Shown: positions 45,458 through 55,814, counted from the stretch's first letter. The stretch: DNA of 64,000 nucleotides from Biformimicrobium ophioploci (GCF_030270605.1 NZ_BSYJ01000006.1:186001-250000), one strand, 5' to 3'. Notes: generated by a model from the sequence alone, not told the origin. Translations and numbers: made by a program.

Positions 45458-47833
45458 GTGTTGATTTCATCGTCCCAACGTTTCGCACGCACCCTCGCTA
45501 CCTGCCTTATAGCGGTGCTGGCATTCGCCTGCACCCCTGAGCGGCCTTCACAATCCGGCTCATCGGCTGGCGAGCAACCTGCCGCAGCGCCCCCGGCGGA
45601 AACTGCCGCGGAGGTCCCGCCGCCAGAAGAGGCCGAAAATCTCGCGAAACAAACTCCCGCTGAAAAGCCAGAATCGACGCCAGTCGATGACGATGGCAAT
45701 AGCAGTGGTACTTCACAGGAGGATCCGCTGGAGGAGGCCGTGAAAGAAGCCAGAGAGGAAGTCGCGCGCTACATCGAGACTGGCGATCTGGATGCCATCG
45801 CTAAGCGCGGCACCCTGCGCATACTGACTTTCTCACTGATGGAGAATACCGAGCTGCCGCGCAATGACATTGTCACCCGCGGCCATATCCAGATGGCGCA
45901 GAGTTTTGCCGAGTGGCTGACACTTACGCCGGAGTGGATTCTGGTGGACTCTCCCGAAGCTGCCATCGAGGCGCTACGCGAAGGTAAGGGCGACCTGATC
46001 GGCGACAACCTGTCAGAAACCAAACGCCGCCACGCGCTGGTGGATTTCAGCAAGCCACTGGCTGCAGTGAATGAATTCGGGCTGATCGGCAAGGATGCAA
46101 AAGCGCCGGACGACCCGGATAACCTTACGGGCAGGAAATTGCTTGCCAGGAAAGACTCCCTGTTCAGCGAGTGGGCCGAGCGTTATGCGAAGGAAAACCC
46201 GGAAATGCATATCGATGTGGAAGAGATCCCCAACGATGCACGCATGGATGACCTGGTCGACCGCATCAATGCCGAACCAGACAGTATCCTCATCGCTGAC
46301 AGTAATGAAGTAAATGCCCTGAAGCACTACCGTGATGACTTCCAGGTACTGGACCGCGAAGATGAAGGACGTCACATTGCATGGGCACTGAGAAAGGAAA
46401 GCCCGCAACTCATAGCCAAGCTCAATGAGTTCATCACCTTTTCCGTTGCAAAGGCCTCCACTACTACCCGGTTTTCGGATGACTGGGACAAAATCAAGAA
46501 GCGCGGCGTGATCCGTATGCTCACTCGCAATTCACCGGAGACCTACTACATCTGGCGCGGCCGCCTGATGGGCTTCGACTTTGACCTGGCCAGGCAGTTT
46601 GCCCTCAATAACAAACTGGGCCTGCAGGTGGTCGCGGTACCCTCTGACATCGATCTTTTACAGATGCTGAAGGAAGGCAAGGGCGATTTCGTTGCCAGCT
46701 CATTGACGGTCACCCCCGAGCGGGAAGGCCAGGGTGCTACCTTTACCGCACCGTACGTCAAGGTCGGCACCAACATCCTGTCGAACAAGCAAACCGGCCA
46801 GATCGACGGCCCGGAAAAGCTGAAAGGCAAGGTGCTTACCGTTCGTTACCATTCACCCGTAGTCTCTCAGGCACGCGCGCTGGCCGAGCAACACGGTTTT
46901 GAAGTGCAGATTGCGCCCCGCGATATCTCCACCGACGCCATCATCTCAAAAGTCGCCAGCGGTGAATATGATGCAACAATCGTGGACACAAACCTTGCGG
47001 AAATCTCCATCAGTAACTTCGACACCCTGCTACTGGGCATGAAGGTTGGCGGGGAGAAACCCCAGGCCATGGCGGTACGGGATGAGAACCCGGCGTTGGC
47101 AGAAGAGCTCAACACGTTTATCGCCAAGGCGGAAAAATCCGGCTTCCTGGACAAGACTTACGACACCTATTTCAAGCCGGAAGCCAAACACGCAGCGACA
47201 TTCAAGCAGAGCTACGACAAGAGCGGCGCCATTTCACCGTTCGATGACATCGTTAAGAAAGCTGTTGAGGGTACAGACTTCGACTGGCGCCTGATCGTGG
47301 CGCAGATGTGGCAGGAAAGCCGCTTTGACCCCAAGGCCAAGTCCCACGCGGGTGCCCAGGGCCTGATGCAGGTCATGCCGGCCACGGCCAAGGGTATGGG
47401 TTATAAGCCCCCGCTCTACGACCCCAAGAAATCGGTGAAGGCTGGTGTTGAGTACATGGTCTGGGTAGAGAACCGTTTCAAGGACGTTATCGAGCCGGAG
47501 GACAAGATCTGGTTTACCCTCGCGTCTTATAACGCCGGTATCGGCCACGTATTCGATGCACGCAGGCTGGCCAAACAACAGGGCTGGAACAAGGATGTCT
47601 GGTTCGGCAACGTGGAAAAAGCGATGCTGTTACTGGAGCAGGAAAAGTATTTCCGCAAGGCGCGCTATGGTTACGCCCGCGGTTCCGAGCCGGTGCACTA
47701 TGTGAAGACCATTCGGGAGCACTATGTCGCCTATGCCGCGGTCGCAAAAGCGCTTTCGCCCTTCTACGACCCGGAAATCTATCGCTATATCCCGATCTAC
47801 CTGCCGTCACCACGAGAATTCGCAGCACCCTGA
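45458..47833 (+). CDS. mltF: MltF-like lytic transglycosylase with two solute-binding domains
   Basis: A 791-residue protein from GTG 45458 with GGAG seven bases upstream. An export signal ends LAFAC, a weak lipobox, followed by a Pro/Ala/Glu linker to about residue 90. Two type-3 solute-binding domains follow: about 112-335 (RGTLRILTFSLMENTELP) and about 345-585 (KRGVIRMLTRNSPETYYIW, MGFDFDLARQF). The SLT domain (about 605-740) has catalytic Glu620 (WQESRFDP), GAQGLMQVMPATA and LASYNAGIGHV. Ordinary MltF is about 480-520 residues with one binding domain. Confidence 0.9.
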   Translation: MLISSSQRFARTLATCLIAVLAFACTPERPSQSGSSAGEQPAAAPPAETAAEVPPPEEAENLAKQTPAEKPESTPVDDDGNSSGTSQEDPLEEAVKEAREEVARYIETGDLDAIAKRGTLRILTFSLMENTELPRNDIVTRGHIQMAQSFAEWLTLTPEWILVDSPEAAIEALREGKGDLIGDNLSETKRRHALVDFSKPLAAVNEFGLIGKDAKAPDDPDNLTGRKLLARKDSLFSEWAERYAKENPEMHIDVEEIPNDARMDDLVDRINAEPDSILIADSNEVNALKHYRDDFQVLDREDEGRHIAWALRKESPQLIAKLNEFITFSVAKASTTTRFSDDWDKIKKRGVIRMLTRNSPETYYIWRGRLMGFDFDLARQFALNNKLGLQVVAVPSDIDLLQMLKEGKGDFVASSLTVTPEREGQGATFTAPYVKVGTNILSNKQTGQIDGPEKLKGKVLTVRYHSPVVSQARALAEQHGFEVQIAPRDISTDAIISKVASGEYDATIVDTNLAEISISNFDTLLLGMKVGGEKPQAMAVRDENPALAEELNTFIAKAEKSGFLDKTYDTYFKPEAKHAATFKQSYDKSGAISPFDDIVKKAVEGTDFDWRLIVAQMWQESRFDPKAKSHAGAQGLMQVMPATAKGMGYKPPLYDPKKSVKAGVEYMVWVENRFKDVIEPEDKIWFTLASYNAGIGHVFDARRLAKQQGWNKDVWFGNVEKAMLLLEQEKYFRKARYGYARGSEPVHYVKTIREHYVAYAAVAKALSPFYDPEIYRYIPIYLPSPREFAAP

Positions 47834-47852
47834 CCGACGGCGGTGCGGGTTA

Positions 47853-48830
47853 TCAGAGAGTCAGCACAATCTTGCCGATGTGCTGGCTCGTTTCCATCAG
47901 CCGGTGCGCCTCTGCAACCTCTTCCAGCGGGAAAGAGCAATAAACCTGCGGCCTTAGCTGGCCCGCCTCGATCAGGGGCCATACATTGGTGCGAAGTGCC
48001 CGCGCGATCTCCGCTTTCACCTCAGGCGAGCGAGCGCGCAGCGTGGAGCCCGTCAGGGTCAACCGCTTCAGCATCAATGGCATCAGGTTGAGTTCGACTT
48101 TCGCCCCCTGCAGGAACGCGATATTGACGATCCTGCCGTCCTGCGCGGCCACATTGATACTGCGCTCTACGTAGTCACCGCCAACCATATCGAGGATCAC
48201 ATCGACTCCGGCCAGACCGGTTTCCTCCAGAATCACCTCGACAAAATCCTCCTCCCGATAGTTGATCGCGCGACTCGCGCCGAGAGACTCACAGGCCGCA
48301 CACTTTTCAGCGCTGCCCGCCGTGGCATACACTCGCGCCCCCATTGCACTGGCCAGCTGGATTGCCGCAGTACCGATTCCGGAAGAACCACCGTGCACCA
48401 GCAGGGTTTCACCACTCAGCAAGCCTGCGCGATCGAACACATTGCTCCAGACGGTAAACAAAGTTTCCGGAAGCGCCGCCGCTTCAACCAGCCCCAGACC
48501 CGCTGGCACTGGCAGGCACTGCGCGGCCGGTGCCGCGGCATATTCTGCATACCCGCCACCGTTGGTCAGGGCGCAGACCTGGTCGCCCACCTGCCAGCCC
48601 GTCACACCCTCGCCGAGTGCCTCAATCTTCCCCGCAACCTCCAGCCCCATAATCCGTGATGCCCCGGGTGGCGGCGGATAGAAGCCCTGCCTCTGCACAA
48701 TATCAGGCCGGTTGACCCCGGCCGCTGCCACGCGAATCAGCACCTCGCCGCGCCCCGCTTCTGGCTTGCGCCCTTCAGCGACCTGCATATTTTCCGCTGC
48801 GCCCGGCTCCGGGCAGTCGATGTATCGCAC
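47853..48830 (-). CDS. NAD(P)H-quinone oxidoreductase (PIG3/QOR-type medium-chain reductase)
   Basis: From GTG 48830, with GGAG six bases upstream, the product is 325 residues. The GroES-like N domain has GVNRPDIVQRQGFYPPPPGAS (near 40-60), typical of PIG3-type quinone reductases. The Rossmann part has LVHGGSSGIGTAAIQLA with GGSSGIG as the NADPH loop. No structural-zinc cysteines are present. It probably reduces quinones or enones. It converges with the mltF gene (20-bp gap). Confidence 0.9.
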   Translation of the reverse strand: MRYIDCPEPGAAENMQVAEGRKPEAGRGEVLIRVAAAGVNRPDIVQRQGFYPPPPGASRIMGLEVAGKIEALGEGVTGWQVGDQVCALTNGGGYAEYAAAPAAQCLPVPAGLGLVEAAALPETLFTVWSNVFDRAGLLSGETLLVHGGSSGIGTAAIQLASAMGARVYATAGSAEKCAACESLGASRAINYREEDFVEVILEETGLAGVDVILDMVGGDYVERSINVAAQDGRIVNIAFLQGAKVELNLMPLMLKRLTLTGSTLRARSPEVKAEIARALRTNVWPLIEAGQLRPQVYCSFPLEEVAEAHRLMETSQHIGKIVLTL

Positions 48831-49070
48831 TGAAAACTCCAAAAAAATGTTACGAATCAAAACGTTGCCCGCGCTATATAAAGGGACGACAGCAACTCCT
48901 GCATGCCTGGCACGAACGTGCTTTTAAATTCACTTATTTGTCGCCGAAAATCTGTATAACATGGAAACTGCATTCGGCGATAACGCCAGTGTTTTCACTA
49001 CGGGGATGTTCCGAAAACACGGAAAAAAATAAAGCCGAAGCGTATCTATGATCAGCCAGGAGAGATCAGC

Positions 49071-51407
49071 ATGACGAATCGGACCCTTCACAAAAAAATA
49101 CTGAGCATGGTAATTGCCAGCCTCGCCATCCCGGCCGTGGCACAGGAAAGCCGCACGCTCGAGGAAGTCACCGTTACCGCACAGAAACGTGTGGAAAGCC
49201 TGCAGGATGTACCCATATCGGTTTCCGCCGTCAGTGGCGACAAACTGGCGGATGCGGGCATTGAAAAAATTGCCGACATCACCGCCTATGTGCCCAATAT
49301 GCACATGACCGAATCCGGTATCAGCACGCAGTTGCGTATCCGCGGCATTGGCTCCGGCAACAACCAGGGCTTTGAACAGTCCGTCGGGCAATATGTCGAT
49401 GGTGTCTATTACGGGCGCCAGCAACTGATCCGGGCACCGTTCCTGGACCTGGAGCGCGTTGAAGTCCTGCGCGGGCCGCAGCCCACCCTGTTCGGCAAGA
49501 ACAGTATCGCCGGCGCACTGAACATGACCACCGCCAAGCCCACGGAGGAATTCGAGGGTAGCATCCGCGCAGCCTATACCCCGGAAGTGGGCGGCACTGA
49601 ACTCACCGGCGTCGTCTCCGGGGAAATCGCCGAAAACCTGCTGGGCCGGCTCGCATACCGCAACCACCAGCAGGACGGATATATCGAGAATACCTTTACC
49701 GGTGACGATGAACCCAACCTCGATGAACAGGCGATCCGCGCCACCCTGCTCTGGTCTCCGACCCCGGATCTGGACATCACCTTCAAGGCGGAGCGGGACA
49801 CCTTTGACGTCAGCGGCCGCCAGATAGAGATCGTTCAGGACGATGTCTATTCCGCCACTATGCAGGCATTCGGCCAGCCGGGCTTTGAAAGCCGAATCGA
49901 CGGCAAGCGCCAGGCCGACGGTGGTGACTTCAGCAAGAACAATCTTTCCAACTACACCCTCACGGCAGACTACCAGCTCGGTGAAAACACACTGACTGCA
50001 ATTTCCAGCTGGGTTGCGTATGACTTCGACGAACTGTGTGACTGCGACTACATCGCTGCGGACATTTTCACTGTGCCAATGTCCGAGGACTACGAGCAGT
50101 TCAGCCAGGAAATCCGCATTACCTCACCGGGCGGTGAAACTGTCGACTGGATCGGCGGCATCTTCTACCAGACCTCCGACCAGGAATTCCGCGATGCGAT
50201 CAATGTGCAAACCACCAGCGTGGTGGTCCCGGCCCTGACCGTACTCGGTGTCCCGCCCCAGGCGGCGGTACAGATTGGCGGCACCGCTGCCGCGCGCGTA
50301 TTCGAGCAGGGTAGCGATGCCTGGGCGGCCTTTGGCCAGTTCACCTGGAATATCGATGACAGCAACCGCCTGACCGTTGGCGGTCGCTATACCCGCGAAG
50401 ACAAGGACGGCTCGCGCGTCCTGAATGCCACCATGATCGACGGCTCGCCCCTCGGCGCCGCCAATGCGGCGGCGGCAGCGCTCTATTACGGTGTGTTTGC
50501 CGTACAGTCCGAGCAGTTCAACCCGGACGGGCTCGGTGGCAACCTGGGGCACAACCTGTCCGGCGACCGCCAGGAATCTGCCTTCACACCGCTGATCAGC
50601 TATCAGTACGACCTCGATGAAAACGCCATGCTCTACGCCAGCTTTACCAGCGGCTTCAAGGCGGGCGGCTTCGATGCGCGTGCGAATAACATCAACTCCT
50701 TCGAGTTTGATGAGGAAGAAGCCACCGCATTCGAGGCTGGGGCAAAGACCCGCTTTGCCGATGGTCGTGCGGAATTCAATATCGCTGTTTATCGCACCGA
50801 GTACGATGACCTGCAGATCAGCCAGTTTGACGGCACGCTCGGCTTCAATGTGGGTAACGCCAGGGAGACAGTCGTTCAGGGCATCGAACTGGATGGCCGC
50901 TGGCTGATGACCGATAGCCTCACGGTCAGTTATGCCGCTTCGCTGCTGGACTTCAACTATGAGGACTTTGAAAACGGCAACTGCTACGCCGGCCAGGTCC
51001 CGGATGGCGTCATCGCGCCGTGGGGCGTGCAGCTGTGTGATTACACCGGCAAGGCGGGGCAGTACACACCGGAACTCACTTTCAACGCGGGTATCGAGCA
51101 CAACCTGCCGCTCAACGGCGATCTGGAGCTCAATTCCGCACTGGACCTGCAGTTCGTGGATGCCCATAACGTCCACCCGAACCTCGATCCGCAATACCGC
51201 ATCGATGCCTACACCACCATCAATGCGAGGTTGGCACTGGATAGTGACAGCTGGTCGGTGGCGCTGGTGGGCAAGAACCTGACCGACGAGGATATTATTA
51301 CCTACGCCGGCAACGCGCCGCTATCCGGCACCTTCGGGGCAAGCACTTACTACGCTTTCCTGAAGCCGCCGCGCACCTTGGCGCTGGAAGGGGCATTCCG
51401 GTTCTAA
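49071..51407 (+). CDS. TonB-dependent receptor
   Basis: A 778-residue receptor with signal peptide (MVIASLAIPAVAQ), TonB box EEVTVTAQKR, and plug motifs LQDVPISVSAVSGDKLADAG, LRIRGIGSG and VEVLRGPQPTLFGKNSIAGALNM. The barrel ends LALEGAFRF. The plug style (VTAQKR, VPISVSA, GKNSIAG) is that of the large receptor group common in sphingomonads and Cellvibrionales, linked to diverse carbon sources. AGGAGAG precedes ATG. No transport partner is adjacent, so the ligand is open. Confidence 0.93.
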   Translation: MTNRTLHKKILSMVIASLAIPAVAQESRTLEEVTVTAQKRVESLQDVPISVSAVSGDKLADAGIEKIADITAYVPNMHMTESGISTQLRIRGIGSGNNQGFEQSVGQYVDGVYYGRQQLIRAPFLDLERVEVLRGPQPTLFGKNSIAGALNMTTAKPTEEFEGSIRAAYTPEVGGTELTGVVSGEIAENLLGRLAYRNHQQDGYIENTFTGDDEPNLDEQAIRATLLWSPTPDLDITFKAERDTFDVSGRQIEIVQDDVYSATMQAFGQPGFESRIDGKRQADGGDFSKNNLSNYTLTADYQLGENTLTAISSWVAYDFDELCDCDYIAADIFTVPMSEDYEQFSQEIRITSPGGETVDWIGGIFYQTSDQEFRDAINVQTTSVVVPALTVLGVPPQAAVQIGGTAAARVFEQGSDAWAAFGQFTWNIDDSNRLTVGGRYTREDKDGSRVLNATMIDGSPLGAANAAAAALYYGVFAVQSEQFNPDGLGGNLGHNLSGDRQESAFTPLISYQYDLDENAMLYASFTSGFKAGGFDARANNINSFEFDEEEATAFEAGAKTRFADGRAEFNIAVYRTEYDDLQISQFDGTLGFNVGNARETVVQGIELDGRWLMTDSLTVSYAASLLDFNYEDFENGNCYAGQVPDGVIAPWGVQLCDYTGKAGQYTPELTFNAGIEHNLPLNGDLELNSALDLQFVDAHNVHPNLDPQYRIDAYTTINARLALDSDSWSVALVGKNLTDEDIITYAGNAPLSGTFGASTYYAFLKPPRTLALEGAFRF

Positions 51408-51422
51408 ACCTGCCTTTCCGTG

Positions 51423-51446
51423 AAGCCCGCTTCGGCGGGCTTTTTT
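51423..51446 (+). terminator. Terminator of TonB receptor gene
   Basis: AAGCCCGC (51423-51430) pairs with GCGGGCTT (51435-51442) over a TTCG tetraloop, followed by a T-run, 15 bp after the stop. Confidence 0.92.
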
Positions 51447-51463
51447 ATTGCCAAGAGGTAAAT

Positions 51464-51913
51464 TCAGGGGTCCAGCACACGCCGGTACCCATGAAAAGCA
51501 TCGTTGCTGAGATAGAACTTCATCCTGCCCCCATCCGGGGAAAGCATCACATAAAAAAACAGCAGCTCCTCGGGGTCCTGGGTTGCGGCCTCACGCCCGT
51601 AGCAGCTCGGGTTACCGTCATTACTGATGCGTTTGACGATCAGGTTGTAACCCCTGCCGGATGCGACCTGCTCAAGGGAATATTCCAGCACGCCTTTGCG
51701 AACGCCATCACTACCTTCGATACGGTAGTGATCGAGGAAATTCAGGTACGCTTTATTGCAGGCCTCCGGCAATTCATAGCTGGCCGATTCGAACACCCAC
51801 AACCCAACCAGAGGATTGGCCGCTGCCTCCCTGGCACCAGCATGCAGGGAAGCCAGCACCAGTGCACCGAGAAGCAGGTTCCTGATCAGGGCGACAGGCG
51901 ATGGATGTCCCAC
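51464..51913 (-). CDS. Exported protein, unknown
   Basis: A 149-residue protein starting at GTG 51913 (AAGG upstream), overlapping the end of pdxH by 28 bp. The signal peptide runs to LHAGA. The mature part begins [20 protein letters not shown], resembling small lipocalin-like proteins that test a deviation from an expected size (GLW opening), and has two cysteines. It likely forms a transcript with pdxH. No function can be assigned. Confidence 0.65.
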   Translation of the reverse strand: MGHPSPVALIRNLLLGALVLASLHAGAREAAANPLVGLWVFESASYELPEACNKAYLNFLDHYRIEGSDGVRKGVLEYSLEQVASGRGYNLIVKRISNDGNPSCYGREAATQDPEELLFFYVMLSPDGGRMKFYLSNDAFHGYRRVLDP

Positions 51914-52521
51914 TGCTCGCCTTCCCGGGTGTACTCGAAGCGGTCGTGCAGGCGCTGCGCCCCACCCTGCCAGAACTCAAAGCGGTCCGGTACCACGCGA
52001 TAGCCACCCCAGAAATCCGGCAGCGGAATCTCACCGTCCGAAAATTTTTCCTTCATCTTTTCAAATTGCTGCATCAACAGCTGGCGGGTACTGATCGGGC
52101 TGCTCTGCCTCGAGGCCCAAGCGGCCAGCTGGCTCCCGCGCGGGCGGGTGGCAAAGTATTTCAGCGCCTCGGTGGCAGACAATTTCTCTGCGCGGCCGTT
52201 GATGGCGACCTGGCGCTCAAGGGAATGCCACGGGAAATGCAGGCTCACCTGTTCGTTGGCGGCGATATCCTGCGCCTTTCTGCTGCCCAGGTTCGTATAG
52301 AAAACGAACCCGCTGGGGTCAAATGCCTTTAGCAACACGATGCGCTGCGTGGGGCGCCCGCTGGCATCCACCGTCGCTATGCACATCGCCGACGGGTCAC
52401 TCAACTCAGAGCGGACCGCCTCCTGCATCCACACACGGAACTGCTCGAATGGCGAATCCAGCATGTCGTCGCGGTTCAGGCCACTCTTGAGATACTCCCG
52501 GCGCCAGTTTTCCAAATCCAT
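51886..52521 (-). CDS. pdxH: Pyridoxamine 5'-phosphate oxidase
   Basis: From ATG 52521 (AGAGGGAA upstream) the product is 211 residues (E. coli 218). FMN-binding landmarks are [28 protein letters not shown] and the C-terminal [22 protein letters not shown], the PdxH signature. It makes pyridoxal 5'-phosphate, which cofactors the window's Kbl and cysteine desulfurase. The longer frame to 52608 has no ribosome site. Confidence 0.96.
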   Translation of the reverse strand: MDLENWRREYLKSGLNRDDMLDSPFEQFRVWMQEAVRSELSDPSAMCIATVDASGRPTQRIVLLKAFDPSGFVFYTNLGSRKAQDIAANEQVSLHFPWHSLERQVAINGRAEKLSATEALKYFATRPRGSQLAAWASRQSSPISTRQLLMQQFEKMKEKFSDGEIPLPDFWGGYRVVPDRFEFWQGGAQRLHDRFEYTREGEQWDIHRLSP

Positions 52522-52719
52522 AAAATTCCCTCTGCGAGCTGAGTCGTGCCGTGGCGCAAGATAATGCCGAGGCTGTTGGTCGCGCGCAAGATTGTTCGCC
52601 TTTTCCATTGCCGCCGCGCAGTCTCTGCAGCGGCTTGCAGCCTACCATTCTTGGCTATAGGCTGCGCTGTCATTACAACTTTCAGCCCAAACAAAAAGCC
52701 AATTACAAGAGAGTTTACT

Positions 52720-54297
52720 ATGCCCAGCTGCGCGCAAACGCTGGTTTCCCTGCTTGCCGATTACGGCGTCGACACGGTGTACGGCATCCCCGGCGTCCAC
52801 ACCATCGAACTCTATCGTGCCCTGCCCGACAGCAACCTGCGCCACATCACGCCCCGACACGAACAGGGCGCCACATTTATGGCCGATGGATACGCGCGGG
52901 CCACGGGCAAGCCGGGTGTATGCTTTCTGATCACGGGACCAGGTGTGACCAATGCCGCCACGGCAATGGCGCAGGCCTACTCCGATTCAATTTCTATGCT
53001 GGTCATTTCCGCGGTCAACCGTCGCGCGGATCTCGGCATGGGCGAGGGACGCCTGCACGAGTTACCACACCAGCAGGATGTAACCCGTGGTTTCTGCATC
53101 TGGCAGCATTCCATCACCGACCCCAACCAGCTGCCGGCAGCCATCCACCGCGCTTTCCAGTTGTTCGGCAGCGCGCGCCCCGGACCGGTACATATCGAAA
53201 TCCCGATTGACCTTTTCCCGGCAGAGGTAACGGTCGATGCGGGCAGCGCCATGACTATCCACAAGCCCGGCATCGCCCCCGCTGCGCTGGAATCCGCCAG
53301 TGCCTGGCTGGCGGAGGCTAGCAATCCGGTCCTGCTACTGGGTGGCGGTGCCATGGACGCGGGGAAAGCCGCCACGGCGTTATGTGAAAAACTGGATATG
53401 CCTGTATTCCTGTCTCTCGCTGCCAAGGGCATTGTTGACGAGCGCCACCCCCTCTGCGGCGGCGCAAACCTGAGTTTCCCGCCTGTGCGCGAGCACATCG
53501 AAAAGGCCGACCTGGTCCTCGCGGTGGGTACGGAACTGGCCGAAACTGACCGCAACCTGGAGCGAGACAGCTACCGGTTCAGGGGCCGCGTCATTCGCAT
53601 CGATATCGATCCCGCGCAATTATCCACCGGTGCTGCGGCAGATCTGCCAATCTGCGCAGACGCGCAACTGGCACTTTCCGCTCTGGCGTCAGCCGCAACG
53701 GGACGTCCGGCAAAGACAAATAGTGCCGGCACGGTGAAAAAGCTGCTGGCCGAGTGCCGGGCACACTGGTGGCCGGGGTCAGAGGAACGCCTGCCGTGGG
53801 TAGAGGCTTTGCGCGAAGCGTTGCCTAAGGAAGCCATCGTCGTTACCGATTCCACCCAACTCGCGTACAACACCAACCACGCCCTACCCTTGTACGAGGC
53901 GCGTAGCCACCTGACCTGCACTACCGGTTACGGCACCCTGGGTTATGCCCTGCCAGCAGCGATTGGAGCCTGCCTGGGCAGCAATCGACCGGTTTGCGCA
54001 CTGATTGGCGATGGCGGCCTTATGTTTACCCTGCCTGAACTGGCGGCAGCAGTAGAGCAGTCGCTCAGCCTGCCAGTCATTGTTTGGAACAACGCCGGCT
54101 ACGGCGAAATTCGCGACTTCATGGATGCTGCCGAGGTCGAGCAGGAGGGCGTCAATATCGCGCCTCCGGATTTCGTCGCCACAGCCAAGGCATTCGGCGC
54201 CAATGGTATTGCGGTAGAATCGCCGGAACAGCTCGTCGATGCCGTAAGGGAAGCGCTCAGCGCGGGCCGCCCAACCCTGATCGACGTTCGAATTTAA
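52720..54297 (+). CDS. Thiamine-diphosphate-dependent decarboxylase (AruI-like)
   Basis: A 525-residue member of the acetolactate synthase/benzoylformate decarboxylase family. The catalytic Glu is in PRHEQGATFMADGYARATG (near residue 49). The TPP motif starts GDGGLMFTLPELAAA and ends VIVWNNAGYGE near 430-465. A following aldehyde dehydrogenase 24 bp on suggests a 2-oxo acid is decarboxylated to an aldehyde, as in AruI (5-guanidino-2-oxopentanoate). The usual transaminase AruH is absent here. AGAGAG precedes ATG. Acetolactate synthase is less likely, as no small subunit is present. Confidence 0.85.
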   Translation: MPSCAQTLVSLLADYGVDTVYGIPGVHTIELYRALPDSNLRHITPRHEQGATFMADGYARATGKPGVCFLITGPGVTNAATAMAQAYSDSISMLVISAVNRRADLGMGEGRLHELPHQQDVTRGFCIWQHSITDPNQLPAAIHRAFQLFGSARPGPVHIEIPIDLFPAEVTVDAGSAMTIHKPGIAPAALESASAWLAEASNPVLLLGGGAMDAGKAATALCEKLDMPVFLSLAAKGIVDERHPLCGGANLSFPPVREHIEKADLVLAVGTELAETDRNLERDSYRFRGRVIRIDIDPAQLSTGAAADLPICADAQLALSALASAATGRPAKTNSAGTVKKLLAECRAHWWPGSEERLPWVEALREALPKEAIVVTDSTQLAYNTNHALPLYEARSHLTCTTGYGTLGYALPAAIGACLGSNRPVCALIGDGGLMFTLPELAAAVEQSLSLPVIVWNNAGYGEIRDFMDAAEVEQEGVNIAPPDFVATAKAFGANGIAVESPEQLVDAVREALSAGRPTLIDVRI

Positions 54298-54321
54298 TAA
54301 AATTTTTAGTGAGTATGCCCA

Positions 54322-55740
54322 ATGAAGCACCTCGATAAACTCTACATCAATGGCGCCTGGGTTGAGCCGGGCTCCAGCGAAAAGCTCGCCGTCGTCAACC
54401 CGTTCACCGAAGAGGTGGTTGCGGAAGTCGCAAGCGGTACGGCCAGTGACGTGGACAAAGCTGTTGCCGCGGCAAAAGAGGCTTTCAGGAGCTGGCGCAA
54501 CACATCCTCTGAGGAACGTGAGCGGCTGATCAATGCGATCGCCGACCGCATGGAGGCACGTGCCGACGACCTGACCCGGGCCATCTCCGATTCGATGGGC
54601 AGCCCCTATCACCTCGCCCGCGACATCCACGTGATGGGGCCGATCTACGGCATGCGCTCGTTTGCCGCGCGCGCAAAGCTCATGGATGAATCAGAAAAGG
54701 TCAACAACTCCCTGGTGGTCAAGGAGCCGGTCGGCGTCTGTGGCTTCATCACCCCCTGGAACTACCCGCTGCACCAGTTTGTCGGCAAGGTGGCGCCCGC
54801 ACTGGCAGCCGGCTGCACCATGATCCAGAAGCCGTCCGAGCAGACCCCGCTGCAGGATTACATCATGGCGGAGATCATGCAGGAGGCCGGTGTTCCGGCG
54901 GGCGTGTTCAACCTGGTGCCGGGCACCGGCCCGGTGGTGGGCGCGGCGCTTTCGGCGCATCCGGACATCAGCATGGTTTCGTTCACCGGATCGACCCGTG
55001 CGGGCATCGAGATCGCCAAAGCTGCGGCTCCCACGGTCAAGCGCGTTACCCAGGAACTGGGCGGCAAGTCACCGCTGCTGATCGCGGAAAGCGCCAATCT
55101 GGAAGAAGCGGTCAAATACGGCTGCGACGATGTTTTCATCAACACCGGGCAAACCTGTACCGCCCTCACCCGTATGCTGGTGCCGGAGAGCCGCTACGAG
55201 GAGGCCGTAGCCCTGGCCAAGGCCAATGCCGAGGCAGTGGCAGTGGGCGGCGGCGACGATGCCTTCATGGGACCCATGTCCTCTGCGCGCCAGAAGCGCG
55301 TGGTACTCGACTACATCCAGAAGGGCATCGATGAGGGCGCCCGACTGGTCACCGGCGGCACTGATATGCCGGAGGGGCAGGCCCGCGGCTTCTACGTGCG
55401 CCCCACCGTCTTCGCCGATGTGAACAACGAGATGGCCATCGCCCGCGAGGAGATCTTCGGCCCAGTGATTTCCATGATCCCCTACAGGGACCTGGACGAA
55501 GCCCTGGCCATCGCCAACGACACCAGCTACGGCCTCTCCAGCGGCGTCTTTGCCGGCACCGACGAGGAGGCGCTGGCCATTGCCCGGCGCCTGGACGCCG
55601 GCCTGTGCTTTATGAATGGCGGCGACTTCAACTACGACGCGCCCTTTGGCGGCATGAAGCAGTCCGGTAACGGGCGCGAATTCGGCAGCCAGGGCCTGGA
55701 GGAGTTTACCGAGGTCAAGGCCATCCAGATGCCGTCCTGA
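54322..55740 (+). CDS. NAD-dependent aldehyde dehydrogenase
   Basis: A 472-residue ALDH-superfamily enzyme. Conserved parts are the N-terminal GFITPWNYPLHQ, the NAD loop SFTGSTRAG, catalytic Glu in ELGGKSP and Cys in NTGQTCTALTR. EEIFGPV and the C-terminal GGMKQSGNGREFG complete the fold. Read with the upstream decarboxylase it probably oxidises the released aldehyde to an acid, for example 4-guanidinobutanal to 4-guanidinobutanoate (inference). It is the last gene of the pair and sits 40 bp before the next promoter. Confidence 0.93.
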   Translation: MKHLDKLYINGAWVEPGSSEKLAVVNPFTEEVVAEVASGTASDVDKAVAAAKEAFRSWRNTSSEERERLINAIADRMEARADDLTRAISDSMGSPYHLARDIHVMGPIYGMRSFAARAKLMDESEKVNNSLVVKEPVGVCGFITPWNYPLHQFVGKVAPALAAGCTMIQKPSEQTPLQDYIMAEIMQEAGVPAGVFNLVPGTGPVVGAALSAHPDISMVSFTGSTRAGIEIAKAAAPTVKRVTQELGGKSPLLIAESANLEEAVKYGCDDVFINTGQTCTALTRMLVPESRYEEAVALAKANAEAVAVGGGDDAFMGPMSSARQKRVVLDYIQKGIDEGARLVTGGTDMPEGQARGFYVRPTVFADVNNEMAIAREEIFGPVISMIPYRDLDEALAIANDTSYGLSSGVFAGTDEEALAIARRLDAGLCFMNGGDFNYDAPFGGMKQSGNGREFGSQGLEEFTEVKAIQMPS

Positions 55741-55779
55741 CCCGACACAACCGCTTTACAAACTGATACGGCGGGGCTA

Positions 55780-55808
55780 TTGACGCCCTGCCGCATCATC
55801 GCTATGGT
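55780..55808 (+). promoter_or_regulatory. Sigma-70 promoter for the leader/kbl-tdh transcript
   Basis: TTGACG (55780-55785), 17 bp, then TATGGT (55803-55808). Transcription should start near 55815, giving a leader of about 170 nt before the first ATG. Confidence 0.6.
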
Positions 55809-55814
55809 TGCCCC

